Assembly: GCA_029433525.1 (NCBI GenBank)
Contig: JAQTIF010000001.1
Coordinates: forward strand, 992,001 to 1,056,000
Origin: Enterobacteriaceae bacterium ESL0689
Lineage (GTDB): Bacteria; Pseudomonadota; Gammaproteobacteria; Enterobacterales; Enterobacteriaceae
Length of the DNA: 64,000 bases
Direction of reading: 5' to 3'
The notes beneath the pieces were generated by a model. The model ran no database searches. It was not told where the DNA came from and saw nothing but the letters and a program-made list of their open reading frames with translations. This document shows, piece after piece, positions 10,190 through 18,085 of the stretch. Made by a program: the position numbers and the translations under genes. The stretch's first letter is position 1, and the number at the start of each line of letters is the position of its first letter.

Positions 10190-11345
10190 TAAATAACTTC
10201 TCATATTAACGCTCCACTTTCGCCAGCCCCGGGCAGTTACCGGGAAATGGGGAGGCAACTTTCATAAACTGCTTCACCTGTTTCAGTAGCTGCCACATGT
10301 ACCGGCACGAATGATTCCGTGTGACTGTTTCATGTAAGGACAGCCACAACCGTTCTACTGGATTCAGCCACGGTGAATATACCGGCAGGAACAACACCCT
10401 GAATTTTTTATTCCCGTCCAGCCAGTGCTCCACTTTCCGGCTTTTATGAATAACGTAGTTATCTGCTATCACCGTGATGGTCTTTGCCCGACGGTATGTG
10501 CGGCGGAGTGTTTCCAGCAAACGGATAAATAAATCAGAGTTCTTATTGCTGCCACTGACGTAATGAACTTTTCCTGTATCTGCATGCAGCGCCCCGGCCA
10601 GGTAATGCTTCTGATTCTGTCCCGGCGTGGCAACTCGTTTCTGTTGTCCTCTGAGCATCCAGTCAGCGCCGATTTTTGGGTTCAGGTCAATATCAACTTC
10701 ATCCTGATAAAACACCGGATTTTCTGCCTGATCCTGAGCCAGAGCCTGCTCTATAGCGGACTGTTTTTCATCATAATGCGGGTCTCTGATTTTCAGCGTG
10801 GGCGCTGCTCTTCTCCAGACTATTCCCGCCTGTTTCAGGTAGCGGTGCAGCGTTGAACGATGAAGCGTTATATTAAAAACCTAGTTGACGATACGGGCCA
10901 GCAATTCTGTACTCCACCGTGAACGTAACCAGCCATAATCTTTCGGGGTACGCTGAATCAGCAATGGCAGAACCCGTAAGATATCGGTAACAGGCCAGTG
11001 CTGCTCTCGTCCGGGTCTGAGGCTTCTGAGGCCTTCAGTACCCTATAACGTGAACCCGTTTATCCAGCGGCCCACAGATGAACGGGCGGCACAGAGCAGC
11101 CGGGCGACATCGGTAACAGTCATTCCCTGATGCAACATAAGCATAGCGATTATCCGCCGTGCATCGTTTTTATCGCGAGTCTGCTGTGCTTCTTTACGCA
11201 TAAAACGTCGTTCTTCAGGAGAAATAGCTGCTATGATCGGCATCGCTCAGTCCGGTTTGTGATTTGTGATGTCTGGCGATTGATCAGATCGCAAAATCCG
11301 GGCTGAGTTCCCTCAAAGTGATCTATTATTTTGCGAAGTTATTTA
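10190..11345 (-). mobile_element. IS630-family element, copy 1 (left edge of accessory island)
   Basis: The element runs between TA dinucleotides with inverted ends: TAAATAACTTC from 10190 and its complement GAAGTTATTTA up to 11345, the TA-targeted termini expected of IS630/Tc1 elements. The 5' flank of the transposase is nearly identical to that of copy 2 up to the same end (24000), which defines the boundary. The transposase is on the minus strand and carries two in-frame amber codons. Confidence 0.85.
10206..11243 (-). pseudogene. IS630-family transposase with two in-frame amber codons
   Basis: About 345 codons in one frame. The N-terminal HTH region has SPEERRFMRKEAQQT and TDVARLLCAARSSVGRWING; the middle has YLKQAGIVWRRAAPTLK; the DDE core has FYQDEVDIDLNPKIG, VIADNYVIHKSRKVE and YSPWLNPVERLWLSLHE. 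Reading is broken by TAG at 11043-11045 (after INGFTL, also present in copy 2) and TAG at 10881-10883 (Gln in copy 2). No frameshift is seen, so only the two nonsense codons block a full-length product. IS630 tnp ORFs are normally single-frame. Confidence 0.88.
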
Positions 11346-11594
11346 GGTAGAATCGTCCTCGTCCTGGTTCTTTTTTGCTTGGTCTGGGGATTCGTCGGCA
11401 GTCAACAATAATGGATTAAGTGATAAAAGGTGTCTGGAAATATAGGGGCCAGTTCAAATAATTTCCGTTGTTGATTAAGTCCGGACGGATTGAATGAATT
11501 AGATTAATTTTTTTTTTAACTTAGGTCTTTGAAGGCCAGAAAACAAGCTACACTAAATATGCTGCATGATGGCAGACTGGTACAAGGAGTTTTT
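11346..11594. other. non-coding left part of the island
   Basis: Between the IS630 end and the first lipoprotein gene. It is AT-rich with a run of ten T (about 11509-11518). A plausible but unproven promoter for the lipoprotein pair lies near TACACTAAATATG, about 11548-11560. No ORF or recognisable element. Confidence 0.4.
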
Positions 11595-11825
11595 ATGAAA
11601 AAAGTAACGCTGGCCGTTCTTTTAGCTTCATTTACTGTTTTCGCCATAACAGGCTGTTCTTCTAATCAGGCTATAAAGACTACTGATGGGCGTACTATCG
11701 TAACCAACGGAAAACCAAGTATTGATAACGATACAGGACTCGTTTCTTACAAGGATGCCCAGACAGGGAAAACCGAGCAGATAAATCGTGATCAGATTAC
11801 TAATATGAGTGAGCTGGATAATTAA
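11595..11825 (+). CDS. YgdI/YgdR-family (DUF903) lipoprotein
   Basis: A 76-residue precursor with a classic lipoprotein signal: basic MKKVT, a hydrophobic stretch, and lipobox AITGC (Cys about 20). The mature part has the DUF903 pattern TTDGRTIVTNGKPSIDNDTGLVSYKD followed by EQINRDQI. Such proteins are small outer-membrane lipoproteins of unknown function; E. coli has YgdI and YgdR. The ATG at 11595 was chosen because AAGGAG lies just upstream; the open frame begins earlier. A paralogue follows 13 bases later, so the two are probably cotranscribed. Their presence in an IS-bounded island suggests acquisition, but the ancestral locus is unknown. Confidence 0.85.
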   Translation: MKKVTLAVLLASFTVFAITGCSSNQAIKTTDGRTIVTNGKPSIDNDTGLVSYKDAQTGKTEQINRDQITNMSELDN

Positions 11826-11838
11826 ATAAGGATTAGTT

Positions 11839-12066
11839 ATGAATAAAAAATTTCTGTTTCCGTTAGCTGTGGTTATTGTATTATCAGCGATAACGGGTTG
11901 TACTCGTACCAGCTACGCGATACATACTAATGACGGGCGAACCATCGTCAGTGATGGTAAGCCAAAAGAGACAGAAACTGGTCTGCTGGGTTATAAGGAT
12001 GCTAATGGTGTGGAGCAACAAATTAATAAAACTGATGTAAAACAAGTTAATGAAATACCGCATTAA
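11839..12066 (+). CDS. YgdI/YgdR-family (DUF903) lipoprotein, second copy
   Basis: A 75-residue lipoprotein precursor, paralogous to the gene just upstream. Signal peptide MNKKFLFPLAVVIVLSAITGC ends in the lipobox; the mature part has HTNDGRTIVSDGKPKETETG, GYKDANGVEQQINKTDV and a short acidic tail. It resembles E. coli YgdI more closely than the first copy does. AAGGA lies ten bases before the ATG. Function unknown; predicted outer-membrane anchored, since residue +2 of the mature form is Thr, not Asp. Confidence 0.85.
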   Translation: MNKKFLFPLAVVIVLSAITGCTRTSYAIHTNDGRTIVSDGKPKETETGLLGYKDANGVEQQINKTDVKQVNEIPH

Positions 12067-12075
12067 CTGAAGTTT

Positions 12076-12109
12076 CTGCCCAGAACCTGTAATGACAGGC
12101 TCCGGGCAG
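12076..12109 (+). terminator. possible terminator of the lipoprotein pair
   Basis: CTGCCC (12076-12081) pairs with GGGCAG (12104-12109), and CCTG with CAGG inside, separated by 4-nt internal loops. It starts ten bases after the second lipoprotein stop. No U-tract follows, so this is tentative. Confidence 0.35.
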
Positions 12110-12405
12110 ATAACCATCTAAACGGGGAAAACTGCTCCAGAGATGATTTATTCAATAACGCAAATATGAACATTAAATCCTGCCGGGAGGAGCAAAGGGG
12201 ATGCAAACCGTAAAAATCAGATGAAGCATCACTTAACTCAATGAATATTGAAATAATAAAGGAGACAAGCAGTGGCTGAATGCGTTACCAGGCTGCAGCA
12301 CTCACTTTACCGTTTACCATATCCCACCATAAACCGGAAAATCAAGCCACAGGCTGGTGACAGGAAAAGGAAAAAACCAGTGATTATTTCATTTCCGTCA
12401 GTCAA
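12110..12405. other. gap without a confident gene
   Basis: Between the lipoprotein pair and the small membrane ORF. A GTG-started reading frame of 49 codons (12272-12421, plus strand) has a GGAG upstream but overlaps the next gene's 3' end and resembles nothing known. No repeat or RNA gene recognised. Confidence 0.4.
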
Positions 12406-12549
12406 CTATAAGGTGGTATAGTATATTAATATTGCCAGAATGACCATTCCAATAAAAGAGCTGGCAGCTGCGATAACCCCCATGACCTGCCAGACGTAGC
12501 CACTCACTGACAATATACTAATTGTAAGAAAAGTCCATAGATAGATCAT
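12406..12549 (-). CDS. candidate 47-aa hydrophobic membrane protein
   Basis: A short reading frame on the minus strand, too small for usual ORF cut-offs. The product begins MIYLWTFLTISILSVSGYVW and continues with GVIAAASSFIGMVILAILIYY before a short TTL end: two hydrophobic segments joined by a glycine/glutamine turn, so probably a two-helix inner-membrane protein. AAGGAGGAC lies directly upstream and gives ideal spacing to this ATG (12549); an adjacent ATG at 12552 is too close. I do not recognise the family with certainty. The strong ribosome site and clean membrane pattern make translation plausible, but no homologue could be checked. Confidence 0.5.
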   Translation of the reverse strand: MIYLWTFLTISILSVSGYVWQVMGVIAAASSFIGMVILAILIYYTTL

Positions 12550-12552
12550 CAT

Positions 12553-13167
12553 GTCCTCCTTCTGTTTACTCTAAGATTATGCCAGATTTCATATTGTTAA
12601 CCTATTTATTTTATTACAAAAATCACAGACTGAAAAGAAAATCAGTGATGAAAGAATACGTTTAAACACATGGAGCTGATTTTCCGCATGTAACTCAGAT
12701 ATCCGTAGGTTGTTGGTAATACAGTTGTTCATATGATGTGACGGCCTCTTGTTACCCGGTTTTATATTGATGTTTTCTCTTAAATATTCATTTTAAATCA
12801 TACTAATAGCTCTTATTAAAGGTTTCTTCCTATATCCCCTGGTTTTTTCTTCGCTTACGATTCAGTAGCTGGAAAATTTTTATGCAATAACAAGATTGCG
12901 ATAATTATCATGTTATCACCAGTTCATTTCCGTACATGTACTTTCAGGAAAAAGTGCCGTTTGCACTAACAACCTGATCCGAATGAGCAATATTTTCTCT
13001 TGTTCCCACGTGTCCTCGACAACCTGTCCAGGAGCATATTGTTTGTATTCCATTCTGTACAGGCCATATCTCAGAACAAATATACAATTACTGTAAGGTA
13101 TGACCACCTTTCGTGTGTACTGGTATTAACGAAGGCCTCTCTTTAGTAAATGGGTATTAAATATTGC
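12553..13167. other. AT-rich stretch without a supported gene
   Basis: Minus-strand frames of up to 63 codons exist (for example 12916-13107), but none has a convincing ribosome site or familiar motifs. The stretch lies just 3' of the Rob-like pseudogene and may contain more of its decayed surroundings. No terminators or repeats of note. Confidence 0.4.
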
Positions 13168-14027
13168 TTAACAACATGAATATTTTTTTCTAGTTTCGCT
13201 ACTGTTAAATGGCGAGATGATTATGATATCATTGTCTGGTCTCCTTATACATGAAGGGGAAGGTAATGTATTATAGTAAATAAATTTTATTTCGTTATGT
13301 AAGTTAGCCACTTTTTCCGACCAGGTAAAGGTCAGGTATTTTCCCGTTTTTAATGTTTTTTCCTGAAGTGAATGAGTTTTAATGTTGTTTTGGTCAATGT
13401 ATTCAGGAATCAAAAACTCACAACTGAGGCCAGGCCTTTCACCTGAATTAATATGAAAATAATTTTCAGAATATAAAGCCTGTTTGTTTTTAAAGGGGTT
13501 TTAGCAATAAGCCGTCTCAGGGTAGATAATGCTACCTCCTCCATAATAAATTGATTGTCAGGATGCTCTGTATTGATAAAATGGGTGTATTTTTTACATA
13601 GACACAACGTGATGGTATTTCCGTGATCAAATATTTTAATAGTACTGGAACAGATAGATTAATTGGTGGAGTTATTATTGTAAAATCCCATTTTTTTCTG
13701 AACGCCCGGCCCCAGGGGTAACCCGAAATGAGATTTAAAACTTCTGTTTAAACTCGTTTGTGAATCAAAACCGTAGCGCATTGTAATATTAAAGACAGGC
13801 TGCTTTGTGAGTTTGAGCGCTATTGCAGTGTTGCTAATACACCGTTGTTTGATGTATCCTCCCAACTTAAGTCCAGTTACATTGCGAAAAAGACGTTGCA
13901 GATGCCGCTAACTATAGCCCGATTTTTCTGCTACATCTTTTATTTTAATGGGATGCTGCTCAAGGCTATCCTCGATCCAAGGTAGAAGAGTAGAAATAAA
14001 TTTATCCAGTTGATTCTCTTTAGACAA
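13168..14027 (-). pseudogene. AraC/Rob-like regulator with GyrI-like effector domain, broken
   Basis: The 5' part encodes a MarA/SoxS/Rob-type double HTH: FISTLLPWIEDSLEQHPIKI, DVAEKSGYS, then HLQRLFRNVTGLKLGGYIKQ and MRYGFDSQTSLNRSFKSHFG with the typical PLGP end. An amber TAG at 13908-13910 interrupts it where relatives have a residue before the RHLQRLF helix. A TAA at 13659 and frame changes separate it from a second part whose LKTGKYLTFTWSEKVANLHN and IKFIYYNTLPSPS resemble GyrI/Rob effector-binding domains. The start at 14027 (TTG) is a guess; no ribosome site is seen. An AT-rich, probably foreign gene now inactive. Confidence 0.65.
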
Positions 14028-14124
14028 TCGCAGAAGAGAAAGTTATATTATCTTTTGATTACAAAACACAATTTTCTACGGCATGAAAAATCTTGAGCAT
14101 TTACCTGAAATCAAATAATTTGCC

Positions 14125-14168
14125 TGCCATATGATAAAATCAAGGGTTTTTAGATTGAACATATGGCA
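14125..14168. repeat. 9-bp perfect inverted repeat
   Basis: TGCCATATG (14125-14133) and CATATGGCA (14160-14168) are exact inverted copies 26 bp apart. It lies in the gap between the regulator pseudogene and the EexN-like remnant. It could be a protein site or a hairpin; nothing decides between them. Confidence 0.35.
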
Positions 14169-14213
14169 TTTTCCCTAAAGAGTGTATGAGACTAATAAAT
14201 CTGATCAATGAAT

Positions 14214-14466
14214 TCAGAATTCCAGAGATTTCATATCGAGATAGCCGGGTTGCAACAAGCGCAATTGTATGTCTGTCTTCGAGACATTGAGGCAATTCGG
14301 TGTCCCGCTCATTTCAGCCGGATTGGTTGTACATTGCACAATCATCTGTGTTCTCGTCGGCATGTCTCCTGTAGCAGTCGACAGTACAGTCTGGATGGGG
14401 GTTCTTCCGTGCATGCGATCTGGTGGTGATCATGATCAGGGCAGCGATTCGAACATTGTGTTTCAT
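14214..14466 (-). pseudogene. EexN-like entry-exclusion lipoprotein remnant, frameshifted
   Basis: From the ATG at 14466 (AAAGGAG nine bases upstream) the frame reads MKHNVRIAALIMITT, then CTVDCYRRHADE, and soon stops; a one-base shift joins it to QMIVQCTTNPAEMSGTPNCL with a short C-terminus ending KSLEF. The pattern VDxYxxHxxE...C..NP.E...TPNC is that of EexN-family lipoproteins, which block entry of related conjugative plasmids and usually accompany trb genes. The lipobox is degenerate, and a Trp expected in VDWY is Cys. I see no trb or tra genes nearby, so this is a relic of a conjugative element. Family assignment rests on motif memory. Confidence 0.5.
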
Positions 14467-14486
14467 GTACGACATCTCCTTTGAAA

Positions 14487-15161
14487 TCAATCGCGGTCTG
14501 CTGGTTGCTTCAGCCCCGTAGTGCGAGGCAAATCAACATCGACGACAGCATTCAGCCCACCCAGCGCAAAACGCTTAAAATGTTCTGCCAGGCGTTCTTT
14601 TTCCATAGCATAAATTGTACTGACGGGTCCCGGTACTCTTCCTGCTGAAACGATGAGCATCAGGCAGGGAGCCACCACATTCAGTGTGCAGAGCAACAGT
14701 CGCGGATCATTTTCGGATAGACCTGACACTTCACTCATAATCTGTCTGATTGAGGCGATTTTTTTCGACCCTTCAAATTCAACAAACGCATTCAGTTCGA
14801 CAGAAGGTGAAAACAGCTCCCGAAAAAAGACCTGGCTGTACCATCCCGCCATGCCTTTCAGTTTCATGACCAGCATATCGATGAAAGCGCTGAACTTGTC
14901 GACAGGTGCCTGCTGACTTTCCGCAAGTGCCTGTAGTTCAGCACCATCAACAAAATGCCGGTGTGCTTCAGAAAGCACGGAGAGATAAAGCCCCTCCCGT
15001 CCGCCAAAATGATAATTAATGGCAGCCATATCAACCCCTGCTGCTTGTGCAATGGCCTTATTGCTGGTTCCGGCATAGCCGTTCCGGGCAATCAGTTCGC
15101 CAGCAGTCCCGAGAATTTTCTGACGTGTTGCTTCCCCGTCTTTGCGGCGTGGTCTGTTCAT
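14487..15161 (-). CDS. TetR-family repressor (CecR/YbiH-like)
   Basis: A 224-residue TetR regulator. The N-terminal HTH is clear: GEATRQKILGTAGELIARNG, then SNKAIAQAAGVDMAAINYHF and GGREGLYLSVL. The rest is the all-helical ligand and dimer domain, as in CecR (YbiH), which controls ybhGFSR in E. coli. The start at 15161 was chosen for the GGAGG just upstream and the MNRPRRKDGE beginning. It is divergent from the efflux genes; a perfect 7-bp-armed palindrome in the shared gap is a likely operator. Inferred to repress the exporter and respond to its substrate; the ligand is unknown. Confidence 0.88.
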   Translation of the reverse strand: MNRPRRKDGEATRQKILGTAGELIARNGYAGTSNKAIAQAAGVDMAAINYHFGGREGLYLSVLSEAHRHFVDGAELQALAESQQAPVDKFSAFIDMLVMKLKGMAGWYSQVFFRELFSPSVELNAFVEFEGSKKIASIRQIMSEVSGLSENDPRLLLCTLNVVAPCLMLIVSAGRVPGPVSTIYAMEKERLAEHFKRFALGGLNAVVDVDLPRTTGLKQPADRD

Positions 15162-15221
15162 TGTGCCTCCGTAAAAAATTATCCCTGAAGGATACACTTT
15201 TCTTCTTCTTTAGATTAAGTT

Positions 15222-15240
15222 TAAATTAAATTGTAATTTA
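15222..15240. promoter_or_regulatory. candidate TetR-family operator
   Basis: TAAATTA (15222-15228) and TAATTTA (15234-15240) are perfect inverted arms around AATTG. The site is centred between the divergent repressor and the membrane-fusion protein gene, where TetR regulators usually bind. No binding data; inference from symmetry and position. Confidence 0.45.
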
Positions 15241-15288
15241 CATTTTGACTGAATGATACTGTTGATGACCTTTAAGGGATATGTTGCG

Positions 15289-16320
15289 ATGAAAAAATCA
15301 TTAATCGCCGCCGTAGTGATTATCGTTTTAGTGGGGGGGGCGGCAACATTCTGGCTGAGCAGGAGTTCATCAGGGAATGTCGGTGAAGTGACGCTGCACG
15401 GGAATGTGGATATCCGCCAGGTGTCACTGGCTTTTGAAGAGTCCGGCAGGATCAGGAAACTGGATGTCCAGGAAGGGGATCGGGTGCATGCCGGTCAGAT
15501 TCTCGGTAACCTTGATATAGAATCGCTGGAGATTCAGGCGCGGCAAGCAGCGGCAAAACTGGCTGCCCAGGAGCAGACCGTTCAGGAACAACAGGCCGGC
15601 TCCCGTCCGGAAGAAATTGCCCAGGCGCGGGCACAGCTGGCATCCGCCCGGGCGCAACTGGCAAAGGCGGAGCAGGATTTAAAACGACTGCAGAATATTG
15701 CAGCCAGTACCGGGGGAAAAGGTGTCAGCAAACAGGAGACTGACGCAGCCAGAAGCAACCAGCGGGTGGCGGCGTCAAATGCCAGGGAAAGGCAGGCTAA
15801 TCTTGATTTGCTGCTGAAAGGGGTGCGCAGTGAACAGCGCCAGGCCGCTGTTGCACAGACTGACGCGCTACGGGCGGATCTGGATTTACTGCACTACCGT
15901 ATTTCCCAGGGCACGCTGAAAGCGCCTGTGGATGCCGTTGTGCGGGCCCGTTTGCTGGAGCCTGGCGATATGGCCGGTCCGCAGAAACCTGCCTTCACGC
16001 TGGCCCTGGATGATCCAAAGTGGGTCAGGGTCTGGCTGAGTGAAAGCGATCTGGGGCGGGTCAGAACCGGGATGACAGCACAGGTCTTCAGCGACACCTG
16101 GCCGGACAGGCCTGTCACTGGTCAGATCGGCTATATCTCTTCCGTGGCGGAGTTCACACCAAAATCAGTACAGACCGAAGATCTGCGCACTAAGCTGGTC
16201 TATGAGGTACGGGTACTGGTGAATGACCCGAAAAACACCCTGCGGATGGGCCAGCCCGCCACCGTCAAAATTGCGACGGACACGACGCAGAATGAGACCA
16301 GCCGTCATGCAGGGCTATGA
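15289..16320 (+). CDS. HlyD/YbhG-like membrane-fusion protein of ABC exporter
   Basis: A 343-residue periplasmic adaptor that links the inner-membrane ABC transporter to the outer-membrane channel. An N-terminal anchor (LIAAVVIIVLVGGAATFWL) is followed by a biotinyl-lipoyl half-motif (GNVDIRQVSLAFEESGRI, VQEGDRVHAGQILG), a long coiled coil rich in Ala, Gln and Arg (about residues 85-190), and the second lipoyl half with LKAPVDAVVRARLLEPGDM. The start at 15289 has AAGGGA upstream. It overlaps the ATPase gene by 14 bases. E. coli YbhG is the closest family member I recognise. The GC content is visibly higher than in the flanking chromosome. Confidence 0.88.
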   Translation: MKKSLIAAVVIIVLVGGAATFWLSRSSSGNVGEVTLHGNVDIRQVSLAFEESGRIRKLDVQEGDRVHAGQILGNLDIESLEIQARQAAAKLAAQEQTVQEQQAGSRPEEIAQARAQLASARAQLAKAEQDLKRLQNIAASTGGKGVSKQETDAARSNQRVAASNARERQANLDLLLKGVRSEQRQAAVAQTDALRADLDLLHYRISQGTLKAPVDAVVRARLLEPGDMAGPQKPAFTLALDDPKWVRVWLSESDLGRVRTGMTAQVFSDTWPDRPVTGQIGYISSVAEFTPKSVQTEDLRTKLVYEVRVLVNDPKNTLRMGQPATVKIATDTTQNETSRHAGL

Positions 16321-18085
16321 GGATGCGGTGGTTGCCGGCGAGCTGTTGATGACCTTTGCCGGCAGCAGTAAAAAAGTACCGTCTGTCAGGGCGGTGGACG
16401 GTCTGAATCTGCGCATCCGTGCCGGTGAGCTGACAGCACTGGTGGGACCTGATGGCGCCGGGAAAACCACGTTTTTGCGGCTAATCGCGGGGCTGTATGT
16501 GCCCACATCGGGCACGCTGACCGTACTGGGGACGGATGTCATTGCTCATCCGCAGGCCGTTCAGAACCGGATCAGCTATATGCCGCAGCGGTTTGGCCTG
16601 TATGAGGATCTGAGCATTCAGGAAAATCTCGAACTGTATGCCGATTTGCACGGTGTGCCACAGGAGACGCGTCGGGAGCGTTTTGCCCGCCTGCTGGCAA
16701 TAACCGATCTGGCCCGTTTTTCCTCCCGCCCCGCCGGGAAATTGTCCGGCGGGATGAAACAAAAGCTGGGGCTGGCCTGCACGCTGGTGCGTTCCCCGGA
16801 TCTGCTGCTGCTTGATGAGCCCAGCGTCGGTGTGGATCCGCTTTCCCGCCGGGATTTATGGCAAATTATCGACCAGCTGGTGAAGGAGGAGGCGCTCAGC
16901 GTCATCATCAGTACCGCCTATATGGATGAGGCGGAACGCTGTTCTCAGGTCAATATCATGTATCAGGGAAAAATTCTGGCGCAGGGGGCTCCGGCCGAAC
17001 TGACTGAAAAGGCGCGCAATCTGACCTGGGAAGTCGCTCCGCCGCCGGGTATGAAGGCGCGAACCTTGCAGGCTGCGCTGCTGGAAAAAACGGAGCGGGT
17101 TGCCGATGCAGTACCGAAAGGCGATACGGTGCGTTTTATCTGTCGTCCCGACGTCACGCCGATCGACGCCGGCGATCTACCGGACGGTACCCGGATGCAG
17201 GCCCGCGAGCCGGATCTGGAAGATGCTTTTATGTTAACCCTGCACCAGGCGCAGCAGCGCGACCATTCCGCTGCTGCCGGGATGGTCAGGACGGATATGG
17301 TTTCAGCTCAGCGGCATGATACGGTGACGGGCGATCCCGTGATAGTGGTACGCGACCTGGTGAGGCAGTTTGGCGATTTTACGGCCGTCGCCAGTACCTC
17401 ATTTGACGTCAGGCGTGGTGAGATCTTCGGCCTGCTCGGACCTAATGGGGCGGGTAAAACCACCACCTTTCGCATGCTGTGTGGATTGCTTCCTGCGACC
17501 AGCGGCCAGCTTGAGGTGGCTGGTCTTAATCTCAGAACGGCCAGGGCACAGGCGCGGACGCGTATTGGTTACGTTTCGCAGAAATTCGCCCTCTACGGTA
17601 ACCTCACGGTGGAGGACAATCTGACCTTTTTTGGTGGGGCGTATGGGTTATACGGAAAGAAACTCAGAACGCAGATCCGGACGGTGATTGACCAGTTTGA
17701 GCTGACGGCGGGAGCAAAAAGCGACGAGCTTCCCGGTGGATTTAAACAGCGTCTGGCGATGGCGGCGGCGCTGTTACATGAGCCGGAGATTGTGTTTCTG
17801 GATGAACCCACCAGTGGTATTGATCCGCTGGCGAGACGCGCCTTCTGGTACACCATCGGCGAGCTGGCCAACAAGGGTATCACCATTATCATCACCACGC
17901 ATTTTATGGAAGAAGCGGAATACTGTGACCGGATAGCCATTCAGGATGCGGGAAAGATGCTGGCGCTTGGCACGCCTCGTGATGTGCGCGCGCAGGCCGG
18001 GACGGAATACGCTGCTGATATGAACAGTGCGTTTATCGCCATCGTTGAGCAGGCCCGGGCGGCAGGCACCAGGGGGCAGTCATGA
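16307..18085 (+). CDS. YbhF-like ABC exporter ATPase with two nucleotide-binding domains
   Basis: A 592-residue tandem ATPase that powers the export permeases. Domain 1: Walker A GPDGAGKTTF, signature LSGGMKQKLGLA, Walker B LLLLDEPSVGVDP. Domain 2: Walker A GPNGAGKTTTF, a variant signature ELPGGFKQRLAMA, Walker B IVFLDEPTSGIDP and switch His in TTHFMEEAEYCDR. The first switch region has STAYMDEAER, so its His is replaced, as in E. coli YbhF; site 1 may be partly degenerate. The ATG at 16307 was preferred; an in-frame ATG at 16292 is also possible. Both overlap the adaptor gene. Its 3' end overlaps the next gene by four bases. Confidence 0.9.
   Translation: MQGYEDAVVAGELLMTFAGSSKKVPSVRAVDGLNLRIRAGELTALVGPDGAGKTTFLRLIAGLYVPTSGTLTVLGTDVIAHPQAVQNRISYMPQRFGLYEDLSIQENLELYADLHGVPQETRRERFARLLAITDLARFSSRPAGKLSGGMKQKLGLACTLVRSPDLLLLDEPSVGVDPLSRRDLWQIIDQLVKEEALSVIISTAYMDEAERCSQVNIMYQGKILAQGAPAELTEKARNLTWEVAPPPGMKARTLQAALLEKTERVADAVPKGDTVRFICRPDVTPIDAGDLPDGTRMQAREPDLEDAFMLTLHQAQQRDHSAAAGMVRTDMVSAQRHDTVTGDPVIVVRDLVRQFGDFTAVASTSFDVRRGEIFGLLGPNGAGKTTTFRMLCGLLPATSGQLEVAGLNLRTARAQARTRIGYVSQKFALYGNLTVEDNLTFFGGAYGLYGKKLRTQIRTVIDQFELTAGAKSDELPGGFKQRLAMAAALLHEPEIVFLDEPTSGIDPLARRAFWYTIGELANKGITIIITTHFMEEAEYCDRIAIQDAGKMLALGTPRDVRAQAGTEYAADMNSAFIAIVEQARAAGTRGQS

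Noticed and set aside
12272-12421. GTG-started 49-codon plus-strand frame with GGAG upstream
   Set aside because: No familiar motifs, basic low-complexity end, and it overlaps the 3' end of a better small ORF on the other strand.
12916-13107. 63-codon minus-strand frame
   Set aside because: No ribosome site and no resemblance to the Rob-like domains next to it or to any family.
14208-14484. Plus-strand frames of 71-73 codons opposite the EexN-like remnant
   Set aside because: They are shadows of the minus-strand relic, whose motif pattern and ribosome site are better.
17731-17760. Second ATPase signature ELPGGFKQRL as an inactivating change
   Set aside because: Similar variant signatures occur in YbhF-type proteins, so this is family-typical and not evidence of loss of function.
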